From the NCBI RefSeq assembly GCF_000498395.2, contig NZ_CP010979.1, forward strand, positions 2,418,001-2,482,000: a stretch of 64,000 nt of DNA, read 5' to 3'. A program made the translations under genes and the position numbers. The stretch comes from Pseudomonas putida S13.1.2 (GTDB taxonomy: Bacteria > Pseudomonadota > Gammaproteobacteria > Pseudomonadales > Pseudomonadaceae). The notes under the pieces are model-generated. The model ran no database searches. It saw only the letters and a list, made by a program, of their open reading frames with translations, and was not told the origin of the DNA. Of this stretch, positions 34,401 through 43,466 are shown one piece after another. Within the stretch, counting starts at the first letter, position 1. Every line of letters starts with the position of its first letter.

Positions 34401-34940
34401 ACTGCCGGGGTACTGCTGGTCCAGCTGTTGCAACTGCCTGATCGCCTCGGGCCGCTGGCCTGGCAGGTTGCCGCGCACGCGCCAGTAATCCAGGGCCAGC
34501 TCAAGGCTGGGCGGCTCGCCGGCGAACAGCTGCTCATAAACCGCCAGCGCCTCCTGATTGCGCCCGGTAACGGCCAGCAGGCGCGCCTGCTGCAAGCGCC
34601 GCGCAGTCTCTGGCTGCTGCAACGCGAGCAGGCGCGCGGCCTGGCGCGCTTGCAGGCTACCGGGTGCCAAGGTATTGATCCTGGCACTCAGCTGTTCGGC
34701 CTCGGTGATGTTCTTTTCGCGCAATGCCAGGCTCAAGGCCGCCAGCAATACATCCGGGTTGCGTGGCTCCAACAGCTGCAGGCGGCCCAGTGCATCACGC
34801 ACCAGGTCGTCGCGGTGCAGCGCCTCGCCCCGGCGCACCTGGTCCAGCAGCCATTGGCGCTGCTCCCCGGCGTCCTTGGGTTGTGCGACGGCCTGGCAAG
34901 CCACCGTCGCCAGCATCAGCACGCCGATCATTCGCTGCAT
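31422..34940 (-). CDS. bcsC: BcsC, cellulose export TPR/outer-membrane porin subunit (1172 aa)
   Basis: After a signal peptide ('MIGVLMLATVACQAVAQP'), about residues 25-760 are an array of TPR helices in the periplasm ('GNLAKARHMLTVQ', 'AEVQLRRALRRYPDDASLHG'). About residues 790-1172 form the BcsC C-terminal domain and beta barrel ('GYYHRVVERADERVRVGLTL', ending 'LPVTPLEPYSEW'). It forms the periplasmic scaffold and outer-membrane pore for cellulose. Length is normal (E. coli 1157). It is the last gene of the bcs operon and overlaps bcsZ by 13 bp. Confidence 0.93.
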   Translation of the reverse strand: MQRMIGVLMLATVACQAVAQPKDAGEQRQWLLDQVRRGEALHRDDLVRDALGRLQLLEPRNPDVLLAALSLALREKNITEAEQLSARINTLAPGSLQARQAARLLALQQPETARRLQQARLLAVTGRNQEALAVYEQLFAGEPPSLELALDYWRVRGNLPGQRPEAIRQLQQLDQQYPGSAGLRQTLAGWLFAEKRDREALALLDQLARDPGARDAAAQREFDYLSGQAVSSTSAAAWQAFLKRYPASPLLAQASANLQQQRTLLADPSWQAGQRGKALLDKGRNAEAEVQLRRALRRYPDDASLHGALGYALMRQGRYENANTAFRTASAKEQDTYWISQWKDLESSSQYWAQLHNAERALQANNLRGARALYLQARQQRPKDEYALLGLADVSLAEGDAIAAERQFLQVRRMAPDNESAVRGLMRVYQAQSPAKAQAYLDSLPPRQQVQFASLRRSLELARLRQQGDQALQREDWAAASQVLAQATALAPDEPWLVYQLANSLRHQGRTAEADAAFAKLVQHQPHDPATRYAHGLFLESSDRDALALDSLGAVPQATWSADMRALQQRIQRRVTLASAQQLQAQGRVTEATALLEAGLARGEGGPDDLMLLADWAAARGEPDKARGYYQRVLAVQPGRPEARLGVIESALAEGNLAKARHMLTVQVPQLADDDSNAQRRLAAVWAALGEHDQAARLLDRIASQQPRPDPLLRRDAARLVAKDDPQRALDLYAAAMADAQLLDRAAASPRDDRALTLASREQEADDWLARSLRSDVDALYRQRNTHVTLMHDYGWRQDDGTPGTSELSTQSTLLHVDTPWQDGTAFARVERIGMDAGSFEQNDQGRYTPDFGSCQFVGQTADGKSLPACTGGSQTADGSVLALGWQGGRWAVDLGTTQGYAVNNWLGGATLSGDLGQVGWSLTASRRPMSNSLLSFAGARDRPTGVRWGGVTANGGTLGLSWDQGGDNGVWASLGHHWLYGENVADNQRTRAMAGYYHRVVERADERVRVGLTLMHWRHDKDLGGYSLGQGGYYSPQRYTSVGVPVSYAWRNYDWSLLLEGSVSWSQAHSGSSRLYPDAHVNRRVLAQYGVDSNIDAMSEASDSSGLGYRLRGLFERRLSDRWVLGGGFDWQHSDDYAPSHAMLYLRYLFEPWRGNLALPVTPLEPYSEWR

Positions 34941-36046
34941 GGCGCACTCCAGGCCGGCAACAGGCGGCCGTGCGAGTCAAAACGGTAACGGGCTTCATCC
35001 CAACCCTGGCCAAACAGCGCCAGCACCTGGCTGTAGTACGCCTTGGCCTCGACCGGCTGCTGATGCAAACGCTGCCGCTGCGCTGCCAGGCCAGCCACGT
35101 GCTCGGGAGAAGCCGCCAGCAAAGGCAGCAAGGCCGCAGAGAAACCGGCCGGGCCATGGCCGCTGGCAGCACCGCTGCGCGTATCCACGTGCTCGGGCGG
35201 CAGCCCGTCACGTGTGGTCAATGCTGCCATCGGGGCATAGCGGGCCACCAGCTCGGCACGCTGGGGCGCGTCCTTGGCCAGCATGCCAACCCACAGGTAG
35301 AGCCGGATGGCATCGTAATCACCGCCACTGCCATGCTGTGGGTCCGCTGCCAGCTCACCGGCCGGCGTCCACAGTAGCCAGTCCGGGGCGAAGCCTTTGG
35401 GTGACGATGCCAGCCACAAGCGCCGCGTATTAGCCGCCAGTTCGCCCCACAGCGGGTCCACCAGGCTGAAGCGGTCGAACAGTTGCAACGGCAGGTAACT
35501 GGGGTTAAGCCGCGTGCCACGGGCATCCTCGAAGCCGTAGTCGCCCGGCAGCAGCATCACCCCCAGGCCTGGCAGCTTGCGTACGGTCTGCGCAGCGATG
35601 CGCCACAGCAGGCGCTGGCCCAGTTGCGTGTAGGCCGGTTTGTCCCACAACCGCCCCGCTTCCAGCAGGCTGTAGGCAATCCACAGGTCGGCGTCGCTGG
35701 CATTGTTGGTATCCAGTACCTGCCACTGCTGCTGGCTGTTACGCCCCCACAGCCAAGCGGGAAGATGCCGGGCCAGGTCACCCTCGGCCAGGTTGTTGGT
35801 GGTCCAGCGCAGCAATTGCGCGAAGGCCCGCCGGTCATTGCCTACCAGGGCGAAGAACAGCGCATAGCTCTGCCCTTCCGAGGTGGTGATCAGGCGCTCG
35901 TCGCTCGGGTCGATGACCCGACCGTCCACACTCACCAGCTCGGCCTTGAAGCGGTCCCAGGCGGGCCAGGAACAGGCCGTCGCGGCATTGGCAAAGAAAG
36001 GCAGGCCGAAGGTGACCAGCCCCACCAGCAATCGGCGCATGATCAC
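34928..36046 (-). CDS. bcsZ: BcsZ, periplasmic endo-1,4-beta-glucanase, GH8 (372 aa)
   Basis: This is a signal peptide ('LLVGLVTFGLPFFANAA') followed by a GH8 (alpha/alpha)6 barrel. The acid catalyst is in 'LITTSEGQSYALFFAL', and the GH8 signature with the second carboxylate is 'NNASDADLWIAYSLLEAG'. It cleaves cellulose during export and influences polymer amount. The start is GTG at 36046, overlapping the bcsB stop by 4 bp (an internal ATG follows at 36040), and the 3' end overlaps bcsC by 13 bp. Confidence 0.92.
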   Translation of the reverse strand: MIMRRLLVGLVTFGLPFFANAATACSWPAWDRFKAELVSVDGRVIDPSDERLITTSEGQSYALFFALVGNDRRAFAQLLRWTTNNLAEGDLARHLPAWLWGRNSQQQWQVLDTNNASDADLWIAYSLLEAGRLWDKPAYTQLGQRLLWRIAAQTVRKLPGLGVMLLPGDYGFEDARGTRLNPSYLPLQLFDRFSLVDPLWGELAANTRRLWLASSPKGFAPDWLLWTPAGELAADPQHGSGGDYDAIRLYLWVGMLAKDAPQRAELVARYAPMAALTTRDGLPPEHVDTRSGAASGHGPAGFSAALLPLLAASPEHVAGLAAQRQRLHQQPVEAKAYYSQVLALFGQGWDEARYRFDSHGRLLPAWSAPCSE

Positions 36047-38325
36047 CCCGCCTCACCCAGGCGGCGCTTGCCTGCCCAGCGCAGTGCCCGCCAAAGCAGG
36101 AAGGCAAACAGCACCACGCAAATGGCCGCGATCGCCGCCAGCAGCACCGGGTGCTCGGACAAGTGGAACCACAACAGCAACCACCACGGCAATGCACCCA
36201 CGAAGTAATGCTCGCCCACAAACTGGCTGGTAACGCCGCTGCTGCGCACCAGCGTTACCGAACCGGCCACCGCATCAAGCTTGCCCACATCGCCGAGCGT
36301 ATCGCGCAGCAAGCCATAATCGCTGTCGCTGCTGGCCAACAGGGCGACGACACTGCGTTGCGGGTGGAACGGCGATTTCAAACCGGTGATGGCCGCGATC
36401 GGTGCCTGCGCGCTCACCGCCACGCGGCTGCTTGCAGCCACCGCCCCGGTGTCGAAGCGCTGGCTGCCCGGCAGCCCTGCGCTGCGGCCTTGCAGCAACC
36501 AGTCACGCTGGGCGCTGAGCAGCAGGCCAAGGTTGGGCGCATCGCTCAGGGCTTCAGGCAGGCTGCCGATCAGCAGCAAGTCGGCATCGGCCGCTGCGGC
36601 CTGCTTCCAGTCATCCACCAGTTGCAGGCCCAGCGCCGGGTAACCGACCTGCCCTGCTACACCGCCAATGGTGTCGAGCAAGGTGCCGACCTGCATCGCC
36701 GTGGGTTTGCCCGGCATGATGACCAGGGTTTCGGAAAGGTCGGCCATGCGGCTGAACGGGAAGCCGCTGCGGGCAAATGCACGCAGGTCGGGCATGGCGA
36801 TGTAGTGGTGATAACCGGACAGGTCGATGGTGGAGTTGTCGTCGATCGCTGCCCGCACATCCACCGGCAGGGATGTCTGGCAACGGTCGCGCTGGGCGCT
36901 GCCCAAGGTGCTGGCAAAGCTGAAATCAAAGCGCAGGCGGTTGCGGTCGCCGATTTTCAACGCCGGCACCAGTGACTTTTCGGTCAACGCAGTGCTGTCG
37001 CCGGATAACACCGCCAGGCGCATTTCTTCGAGGGTGCCGCTGCGTCGGTCATTGCCCACCAGCGGCATGCTGGTGATGTACTGGTCGTTGACGCTGATGC
37101 TCAGGCGCGATTCGTCGGTCACCGCAGGCGCCGTGTAGCGGTACAGGGTACGCAGCGGGATGCCCTGGTTACGCCAGACAAAAAGGTCGGGAGGCAGGTT
37201 CAGTTCCAGCGTCACCGGCCGTGGCTGAAGGCCACTGACTTGCAGCTGCTCGGGGTAGTCCAGCAGCTCGGCAAAGCGTACCGGCCGGTCGGTGCGCGTC
37301 CAGTTGGGCGCATCGTAGGGCTGACGCGGTTGCAACGCGGTCATCTGCTGCACTTTCACCCGGGCGCCGCGAAACAGGTTGTTGCCAACCGCCAGCGCCG
37401 ACGCGGCCTTGACCAGATCATCGTCGTTGCGGCCCAGCACCAGCAGCACTTTGCTCCAGCGGTCGTCCGGGTGGTCGATCATCTGCAGCTCCGGGCCGTC
37501 GACCGGCGGGAACTGCTGCAGGTTGGCGAGGAAGGCCGGGCGGCGGTCGTTGGTGGCAAACACGATACTTGGCTTTGGCGTTGCAGCCCGGGCCGGCAGG
37601 CGGTTGTACAGCACCGGGAAGGTTGCCTTGCGCCAGCCGGCCTGGCTGCCAAAGTACGACGCCAGGATCGCCGCCGCACGTTGCTCGCCCAGGCTAGGCA
37701 CGCCGCTGAACACCACTGGCAATTCCACCTTGCCCGTATCCCGCGCATCGAAGAACGGCAGCGGGAAATACGCCAGGTCGTTGTCCAGCGCCAAGGCCTG
37801 CTCGTGCAGCTGCACCTGGCTCTTGCGATTGAGGTTCAGCCACAGGCCGCTGTGCGCCGGGTCTTCGCAGATGTCGGTGTAGTGCCCGACAAACTCCAGG
37901 CGTACCCGGTTGAAGTCGCTGAGCAGCTTCGGGTCAAGCGGCAACTGGCGGCGCACGCGCTGGCCAAGCTGGTCCTTCTCCACGGGCACCACGCCCATCA
38001 GTTCATCGTTGAGGTAGACGCGCAGGTGCGACAGGTTCGGCAGCAGCGCCGGCGAAGGCGTGTAGTCCAGTTGCAGGCTGGCATCAGTGGCCAAGCGGTC
38101 GCGACGCACGCCGAACTCGATGTGTTCACTGTTGCGCACGCCCAGCAACAGGCTGTCGGACGCATGCCCGAGCTGCTCGAAGGTTTTCATCACCGGCCAG
38201 TTGGGTACCGTGGGTACGGCTGGCTCGGCAAGCGGGGCTACAGAGGCGGCAACGGCACTCTGCGACAAGGCGACAAACAGCGCCATCGCCAGGCCCCAGG
38301 TACGCGCGGGATAACCAGTCATCAT
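36043..38325 (-). CDS. bcsB: BcsB, periplasmic cellulose synthase subunit (760 aa)
   Basis: Signal peptide 'WGLAMALFVALSQSAVAA', then two carbohydrate-binding-like/flavodoxin-like repeats in the periplasm ('HLRVYLNDELMGVVPVEK', 'LSISVNDQYITSMPLVGNDR'), and a C-terminal membrane anchor ('VLLAAIAAICVVLFAFLLW') that completes the BcsA channel. Length matches the family. It overlaps bcsA by 4 bp (ATGA) and bcsZ by 4 bp (GTGA). Confidence 0.93.
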   Translation of the reverse strand: MMTGYPARTWGLAMALFVALSQSAVAASVAPLAEPAVPTVPNWPVMKTFEQLGHASDSLLLGVRNSEHIEFGVRRDRLATDASLQLDYTPSPALLPNLSHLRVYLNDELMGVVPVEKDQLGQRVRRQLPLDPKLLSDFNRVRLEFVGHYTDICEDPAHSGLWLNLNRKSQVQLHEQALALDNDLAYFPLPFFDARDTGKVELPVVFSGVPSLGEQRAAAILASYFGSQAGWRKATFPVLYNRLPARAATPKPSIVFATNDRRPAFLANLQQFPPVDGPELQMIDHPDDRWSKVLLVLGRNDDDLVKAASALAVGNNLFRGARVKVQQMTALQPRQPYDAPNWTRTDRPVRFAELLDYPEQLQVSGLQPRPVTLELNLPPDLFVWRNQGIPLRTLYRYTAPAVTDESRLSISVNDQYITSMPLVGNDRRSGTLEEMRLAVLSGDSTALTEKSLVPALKIGDRNRLRFDFSFASTLGSAQRDRCQTSLPVDVRAAIDDNSTIDLSGYHHYIAMPDLRAFARSGFPFSRMADLSETLVIMPGKPTAMQVGTLLDTIGGVAGQVGYPALGLQLVDDWKQAAAADADLLLIGSLPEALSDAPNLGLLLSAQRDWLLQGRSAGLPGSQRFDTGAVAASSRVAVSAQAPIAAITGLKSPFHPQRSVVALLASSDSDYGLLRDTLGDVGKLDAVAGSVTLVRSSGVTSQFVGEHYFVGALPWWLLLWFHLSEHPVLLAAIAAICVVLFAFLLWRALRWAGKRRLGEAG

Positions 38326-40931
38326 GCGTCTCGATCAACAGGGTTCAAAAAAGGGACAGGCTGCGGTGTGCGGGGCCGGTAGCTGGCCAGCCAACGTGCC
38401 AGCGCGCGCAGTGGGCGCAGCCACGCGTGTACCCACGGCGGCAGGTGCTCGAGCAGGCGCAGGTAACCGACACCGCCCAGCTTCAGCACATCGACCAGGC
38501 TGCGCAGCGGGCGCTCGACCTCGTGCTGCTCGTTCCAGCCAAGCCAGGCATCGGCGCGGGCAAAGGTGCAATGCACCAGGTCGATGCGCTGCTGCGGGCT
38601 GAGTGCGTGGAACACCAGGCCCACGTGCTGCCCGACGGTACGGGTGACACAGGCCTGGAAGGCGAACTCGCGCTCGCCGCGGTTGAGCAGCAGGCGCACC
38701 TGCTCCCCCGGGTTCAGTGCAAGGCCGTCGTGCAGCTGCAGGCCAACACCGCCATCGGAGTAGTCAACCAGGGTGCACGGGTAGGCATGACCGCTGGCCA
38801 GCACCAACCCCGCCGGCAAGCGCATCTGCACCCGGTGGGCGCGGCGCACCTGGCGCACTTCGGCGGCCACGGCAACGGCGGCGCCGATGATCAGCAGGTT
38901 GTAGATCACCCACAGCGAACTGACGATCACCGTGCCGATTTCTGCCGCCGGGCCGTTGAACAGGCGCCACACGGCAAAGCCCAGGCCAGCGACGTTGAGT
39001 GCCGCAAGCCATAGGTACGGCTGGGCGATATGCCAGTCAAACTGCTCCTGCTCCATCAGGCCGCCCTTGGCGGTGACGTTGAACTTGCCCTTTTTAGGCG
39101 CGAACAGCGCGACCGTGGTTGGGCGGGCGATGTACCAGGCCAGCACGGTCTCGTATACCTCGCCCCAGAAGGTTTGCCGGTACTTGCCCTGCATGCGCGA
39201 GTTGGTCAGGCTGGCGTGGATCATGTGCGGCAACACGTACAGCAGGATCATCAGCGCCGGTGCATAGATGATGTAGGCATGCAGCAACAGGAACGCCAGC
39301 GGTGCGGTCAGGAATACCAGCCGCGGCAAGCCGGCCAGGAAGTGCAGCATCGCATTGGCATAACACACCCGCTGGAACAGGCTCAGCCCTCGCCCGAACA
39401 GGGGGTTGTCGGTGCGGAAGATCTGCACCATGCCGCGCGCCCAGCGAATGCGCTGGCCGATGTGCGCCGACAGGCTCTCGGTAGCGAGCCCGGCCGCCTG
39501 CGGGATGCTCAAGTACGCCGATGACCAACCCTGGCGGTGCATGCGCAAGGCGGTGTGAGCATCTTCGGTCACGGTCTCCACGGCAAAACCGCCAATGCTG
39601 TGCAGCGCGGTGCGGCGCAGCACCGCGCAGGAGCCGCAGAAGAACGCCGCGTTCCACATGTCGTTGCCGTCCTGGATAAGGCCGTAGAACAGCTCCCCTT
39701 CATTGGGGCGGCGCCGGAACGATCCCAGGTTGCGCTCGAAGGGGTCGGGCGAGAAGAAATGATGCGGCGTCTGCACCAGTGCCAGCTTCGGATCCTTGAG
39801 AAACCAACCCACCGTCATTTGCAGGAAGGAGCGCACCGGCACATGGTCGCAGTCGAAAATGGCGATCAGCTCGCTGTCGGTCACACCCAGCGCATGGTTG
39901 AGGTTGCCGGCTTTGGCGTGCTTGCTGTCCGGCCGCACGATGTAGCCCACCCCAACCTCGTCGGCGAACGCGCGGAACGCGTCGCGGCGGCCGTCGTCCA
40001 GAATATGGATGCGCAGGCGCTCGCGTGGCCAGTCCAGGCCCAAGGCAGCCAGTACTGTGGTGCGCACCACCGACAAGTCTTCGTTGTAGGTGGGGATCAT
40101 CAGGTCGACTGTCGGCCAGTGCTGCGGGTTGGCAGGCAGGCTCGCCGGCTTGCGCTGCAACGGCCAGCTGGTCTGGATATAACCCAGGATCAGCACGAAC
40201 CACGAATAGGTTTCCGCCGCCAGCAGGATCACGCCGCACACCAGGTCGGTGGTGTCGTTCCAGTTAAGGGTTGCGGTGTAGCGCCACCACAGGTAACGGC
40301 AGGAAATGATGGTCGACAGCACGATCAGCATCAGTGTCGGGAAACGCCCTGGCATGTGCCGCACCAGCATGGCGATGCCCAGCAGCAGGCCGATGAACAT
40401 CAGCTGTGCCAGGTAGCCGAACGGCTCCGTCACGCACAGCAGCGCCAGGCCAGTTGCACACAGTGTCAGCACGCTGTAGAACGCCCGCCGGGCGAACACG
40501 CTCAAGCCGCGCAAGCGTGCCGAGGCTGCATGCCTGAAGGCACTGCCACGGTAGCGGGCAGGTAATTGCTGCAGCGTGCCGATCAGCAGGCTGCGGTAAT
40601 GGCCCGCAACCTGTCGCGCGTTACGCAACTGCTCGCGTACGTTGCCCCAGGCACGCCGTGCGCGGCCCGGTCGGCGTGGGGCCGGTTGCTGCCTCAGCAA
40701 CAGCCACAGGCTCTGGATCAACAGGCGGACCGGGTCGCCCAGGCTCGGGCGCTTGCCCGCCAGTTGCGGGTACAGGCGCTGGCGCTCGGTCAACAGCGCC
40801 TGCCACGCGGGAGACTCCAGGCGCAGGAACAGGAAGGCCAGCCATACGCCGAGGGTAAACAGCCAGGCTACCGGCAGGCGCGCACCGCGCGCACTGAACC
40901 AGGTGTAGGCCGACAGGGGGCTCAAGGTCAC
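38322..40931 (-). CDS. bcsA: BcsA, cellulose synthase catalytic subunit with PilZ domain (869 aa)
   Basis: This is an inner-membrane GT2 processive synthase. Catalytic motifs are all intact: 'HILDDGRRDAFRAFA' (first Asp), 'AIFDCDHVPVRSF' (DxD), 'ETVTEDAHTALRM' (TED) and 'GQRIRWARGM' (QxxRW). The gating loop is 'KFNVTAKGG'. The C-terminal PilZ domain has 'RRAHRVQMRLP' (RxxxR) and 'DYSDGGVGLQ' (DxSxxG), so c-di-GMP activation is expected. The start is taken as GTG at 40931 because it overlaps the bcsQ stop by 4 bp like the other junctions. An upstream ATG at 41024 would add 31 residues lying over bcsQ. Confidence 0.94.
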   Translation of the reverse strand: MTLSPLSAYTWFSARGARLPVAWLFTLGVWLAFLFLRLESPAWQALLTERQRLYPQLAGKRPSLGDPVRLLIQSLWLLLRQQPAPRRPGRARRAWGNVREQLRNARQVAGHYRSLLIGTLQQLPARYRGSAFRHAASARLRGLSVFARRAFYSVLTLCATGLALLCVTEPFGYLAQLMFIGLLLGIAMLVRHMPGRFPTLMLIVLSTIISCRYLWWRYTATLNWNDTTDLVCGVILLAAETYSWFVLILGYIQTSWPLQRKPASLPANPQHWPTVDLMIPTYNEDLSVVRTTVLAALGLDWPRERLRIHILDDGRRDAFRAFADEVGVGYIVRPDSKHAKAGNLNHALGVTDSELIAIFDCDHVPVRSFLQMTVGWFLKDPKLALVQTPHHFFSPDPFERNLGSFRRRPNEGELFYGLIQDGNDMWNAAFFCGSCAVLRRTALHSIGGFAVETVTEDAHTALRMHRQGWSSAYLSIPQAAGLATESLSAHIGQRIRWARGMVQIFRTDNPLFGRGLSLFQRVCYANAMLHFLAGLPRLVFLTAPLAFLLLHAYIIYAPALMILLYVLPHMIHASLTNSRMQGKYRQTFWGEVYETVLAWYIARPTTVALFAPKKGKFNVTAKGGLMEQEQFDWHIAQPYLWLAALNVAGLGFAVWRLFNGPAAEIGTVIVSSLWVIYNLLIIGAAVAVAAEVRQVRRAHRVQMRLPAGLVLASGHAYPCTLVDYSDGGVGLQLHDGLALNPGEQVRLLLNRGEREFAFQACVTRTVGQHVGLVFHALSPQQRIDLVHCTFARADAWLGWNEQHEVERPLRSLVDVLKLGGVGYLRLLEHLPPWVHAWLRPLRALARWLASYRPRTPQPVPFLNPVDRDA

Positions 40932-41635
40932 GGCTGGCGCCTCGCCAGGCAGCGCACCGCCAGGCTCTGCACATCCCGGCAGGCCAGGCTCTGCGGCGCG
41001 TAATGGCCGAGCGGCGCCTTGCACGCCAGCGCTTCGAGGAACGCCTCGTCGCGGTGTACCACCTGGATCGGCAAGCGATCACGGAACAGGTCACGCCATA
41101 CCATCAACAAGTCGCTTTGCAAACGGCTGGCCGGGTCGTAACGGTTGACCAGCAGCATGTCGTAACGCTCCAGCGGCTCGCGGCCGAGCAACAGGTGGCT
41201 GGCCATTTCAGCCTCGGCCACCAGTACTCGCACATCGGTTTCGATGCAGCGGCCAAAGGTATCAGCCGGCCGTTGCGGCAGGTCGAACAACACCCAGTCG
41301 AAATGCCCGGCCAGCTCGGCCTGGCGGCTGCGCCAGGCCTGCGCGTCGGGGACAGGGTGCGGCACGCCGCCTGGCAGGTTGCCGAACGGCATCAGGCACA
41401 GGCCAGGAAGCACTTCATACACGGCATCGTCAAACGGCCGCCCTTGCCGCTCGGCCAGCGCCCAACCTTCTTGCGTATCCAGGGGCAGGTTGAAATGCAG
41501 CCCGAGCAAGTTGCTTGGGCACAGGTCGATCAGCAGCACCCGCTCGCCCACGCCTTGCAACGCATAGCCCAGCGCGGCCAGCAAAGCACTGCGCCCCAGG
41601 CCACCGCGCACGCCGTGCAAGGCCAGGCTGGTCAT
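40928..41635 (-). CDS. bcsQ: BcsQ, MinD/ParA-like cellulose biosynthesis protein (235 aa)
   Basis: This is a ParA/MinD-family ATPase-like protein starting 'LALHGVRGGLGRSALLAALG', with 'RVLLIDLCPSNLLGLHF' as the second switch region. The Walker A lysines of KGGxGK are both Arg here. E. coli BcsQ also departs from consensus at the second position, so nucleotide use is uncertain. In enterobacteria it is needed for cellulose production and polar localisation with BcsR. Overlaps bcsR and bcsA by 4 bp each. Confidence 0.9.
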   Translation of the reverse strand: MTSLALHGVRGGLGRSALLAALGYALQGVGERVLLIDLCPSNLLGLHFNLPLDTQEGWALAERQGRPFDDAVYEVLPGLCLMPFGNLPGGVPHPVPDAQAWRSRQAELAGHFDWVLFDLPQRPADTFGRCIETDVRVLVAEAEMASHLLLGREPLERYDMLLVNRYDPASRLQSDLLMVWRDLFRDRLPIQVVHRDEAFLEALACKAPLGHYAPQSLACRDVQSLAVRCLARRQP

Positions 41636-41850
41636 GACGTTACTCCCTCGCGCTGCGCTGCGGCCGCGTTCAACGTACCTTGGGTGCTCGCCCGGCAGCT
41701 TTCACCCAGCAACGGCCAGCGCTGCAACGCCTGCTGAACCCCCACCAGCATGGAAATGTCCTGGTAGTTCAGGTCTGGCATGGCCAGGTGCTGGCGCAAC
41801 TGGGCGATATCGTCGCTGCGGTCGGCAGGGTCTGCTTTCCCAGTGTTCAT
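41632..41850 (-). CDS. bcsR: BcsR, small cellulose biosynthesis protein (72 aa)
   Basis: The protein shows the BcsR (YhjR) signature: 'DDIAQLRQHLAMPDLNYQDI' followed by 'RWPLLGE'. It forms a complex with BcsQ that stabilises the synthase and binds c-di-GMP together with BcsE in E. coli. It overlaps bcsG and bcsQ by 4 bp each. Confidence 0.85.
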   Translation of the reverse strand: MNTGKADPADRSDDIAQLRQHLAMPDLNYQDISMLVGVQQALQRWPLLGESCRASTQGTLNAAAAQREGVTS

Positions 41851-43466
41851 GGGCGCTCCTCGGGGATGGGCTGCCAGTCGGCCTGGCCTTGCAGACGCAT
41901 GTAGGCGCGTCCCTGATAGTTCACAACCTCTGCCCCGGAGGTTTGCGCAACCTGTTCGGTGGTCGGCAGGTCGGTCAGCAGGCCTGGCACATCCAGCGGC
42001 TGCTGCTGGCCCAGGCCGGCGTACACGCGTGACACAAGCTCGGACAGTGCCAGGTAGCTGGTCGGTGCCGAGACCCGCAGCGGCTCGCTGCGGGCAGGCT
42101 GCCCCATGCCGATGAACTTGAGGCCGACCGGCACATGGGTGATCGACGGCGTAGGGATTTCGCGCATGCCGGAAAGCTGCATGCGGTCACCGTGCAGCGC
42201 AGCACCATGCTCCGGGACGATGGCCACGACGACGCGGCGGCCACTGCGCTCCAGCTCGTCGAGGAAGGTGCCCAGCTCGCCGAACAAGCGGGTGGCGCGG
42301 GTGGCGTAATCGGCCACGCGGGTACCACCGTCGGCAGTAACGATACGGTTGCCATCGTGCAGGCTGATGCTGTTGTAGAACAGCGACACATGCTCGGCGG
42401 CGCTGCCACTGCGCTGCCCCCACCAGCGTCGCAACACGTCCAGGTCGCTGGCAATCGGCGAGCCGTCGAAGCCGACCAGCGCGCGCGGGAAGTCGGTATT
42501 GCGCAAGCCGGGCTGCGGCATGTGTTGCTGGGTGATATCGCCGATGAAATTGTCGAAGTGGCCGCTGTGGTTCAGCAAGGTATTGCTCTGGAAGCCGAGC
42601 TTGGCCAGGTTCTGGAACAACAGGCACTGCTCCGGGGCGCTCTGGTAGAGGCCCGCGTGGGACGACTGCCCGCAGCTGGCACGCAGCACCCGGATGGCCG
42701 CCGGCCCGCTGTAGGAGGTGGCCGAGTTGAACTGGTCGAAGATCACGTCCAGGCGCGAAAGCAGGGGGTTATCTCGCAGCCCCGCAGCAGACAGATCATC
42801 CCAGGCCAGCGAGCAGATGTTGATGACCAGCAGATCGAAGGGTTGCTCATCAGCATTGATGGCAGGGAATGCCGTCACCCGCTCCCGCTCACTGGCGAAG
42901 AACCGTTCGAGCCAGCTGTCGAGCGTGGCATTGTCGGCAAGCGCAGCGGCCTGCGCGGGCTTGCCGGGGCTGGCAACCACATTGCCAGAAGGCTGGCCGG
43001 CATTGACTGCCAGTGAAGGCAGGCCGCCGACGGCCAGCCATGTCAGCCCCAGCAGGCTCAAGGTGCTAAGGCGCAGCCAATGGCGCAAGTACAGGTACCC
43101 CACCAGTAACAGCGCCAACGCACCCAGCAGGTTCCAGTTGATGAAGCGGCCCAGCAGTTCGAGCAGGTAGTCCCATGAAAAGTCGAGCACACCCGGCTGT
43201 GCCAGCAAGCGGCTGAACGGAGGGAACCAGGTGTCCTGATAGAACAACGCGACACCCATCGGCACCGCTACCAGCTGCCGCGCGATGCGCAGCCATCTAC
43301 CCGGCAAAGGCAACAGCAGGAAAGCGGCGAACAACAGGTTGGGCAGCGCCTGGAAGTCCAGCATGCCAAAGGCGACCAGCAGGAATTTTGCCAGGAAATA
43401 GAGGTTCCACCCTCCCAGTCCAGGCCAGCGGGCCAGTACCGGGAGGGAGGCGGTGTTGTTAGTCAT
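41847..43466 (-). CDS. bcsG: BcsG, cellulose phosphoethanolamine transferase (539 aa)
   Basis: The N-terminal membrane part (four helices, about 25-160) anchors a periplasmic alkaline-phosphatase-fold domain. The nucleophile region is 'FNSATSYSGPAAIRVLRASC' (Ser), and metal ligands include 'IVPEHGAALHGD'. It transfers phosphoethanolamine from phosphatidylethanolamine to cellulose. A family-typical length (E. coli 559) and intact motifs suggest the polymer here is modified. Overlaps bcsF by 8 bp and bcsR by 4 bp. Confidence 0.91.
   Translation of the reverse strand: MTNNTASLPVLARWPGLGGWNLYFLAKFLLVAFGMLDFQALPNLLFAAFLLLPLPGRWLRIARQLVAVPMGVALFYQDTWFPPFSRLLAQPGVLDFSWDYLLELLGRFINWNLLGALALLLVGYLYLRHWLRLSTLSLLGLTWLAVGGLPSLAVNAGQPSGNVVASPGKPAQAAALADNATLDSWLERFFASERERVTAFPAINADEQPFDLLVINICSLAWDDLSAAGLRDNPLLSRLDVIFDQFNSATSYSGPAAIRVLRASCGQSSHAGLYQSAPEQCLLFQNLAKLGFQSNTLLNHSGHFDNFIGDITQQHMPQPGLRNTDFPRALVGFDGSPIASDLDVLRRWWGQRSGSAAEHVSLFYNSISLHDGNRIVTADGGTRVADYATRATRLFGELGTFLDELERSGRRVVVAIVPEHGAALHGDRMQLSGMREIPTPSITHVPVGLKFIGMGQPARSEPLRVSAPTSYLALSELVSRVYAGLGQQQPLDVPGLLTDLPTTEQVAQTSGAEVVNYQGRAYMRLQGQADWQPIPEERP

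Noticed and set aside
32373..34988. 871-codon plus-strand frame opposite bcsC
   Set aside because: Antisense shadow of the TPR region of BcsC; repetitive Leu/Gln/Arg composition and no family resemblance.
40931..41024. Longer BcsA N-terminus from an ATG at 41024
   Set aside because: It would lie entirely within bcsQ. The GTG at 40931 gives the same 4-bp overlap seen at the other bcs junctions and begins at the normal BcsA N-terminus.
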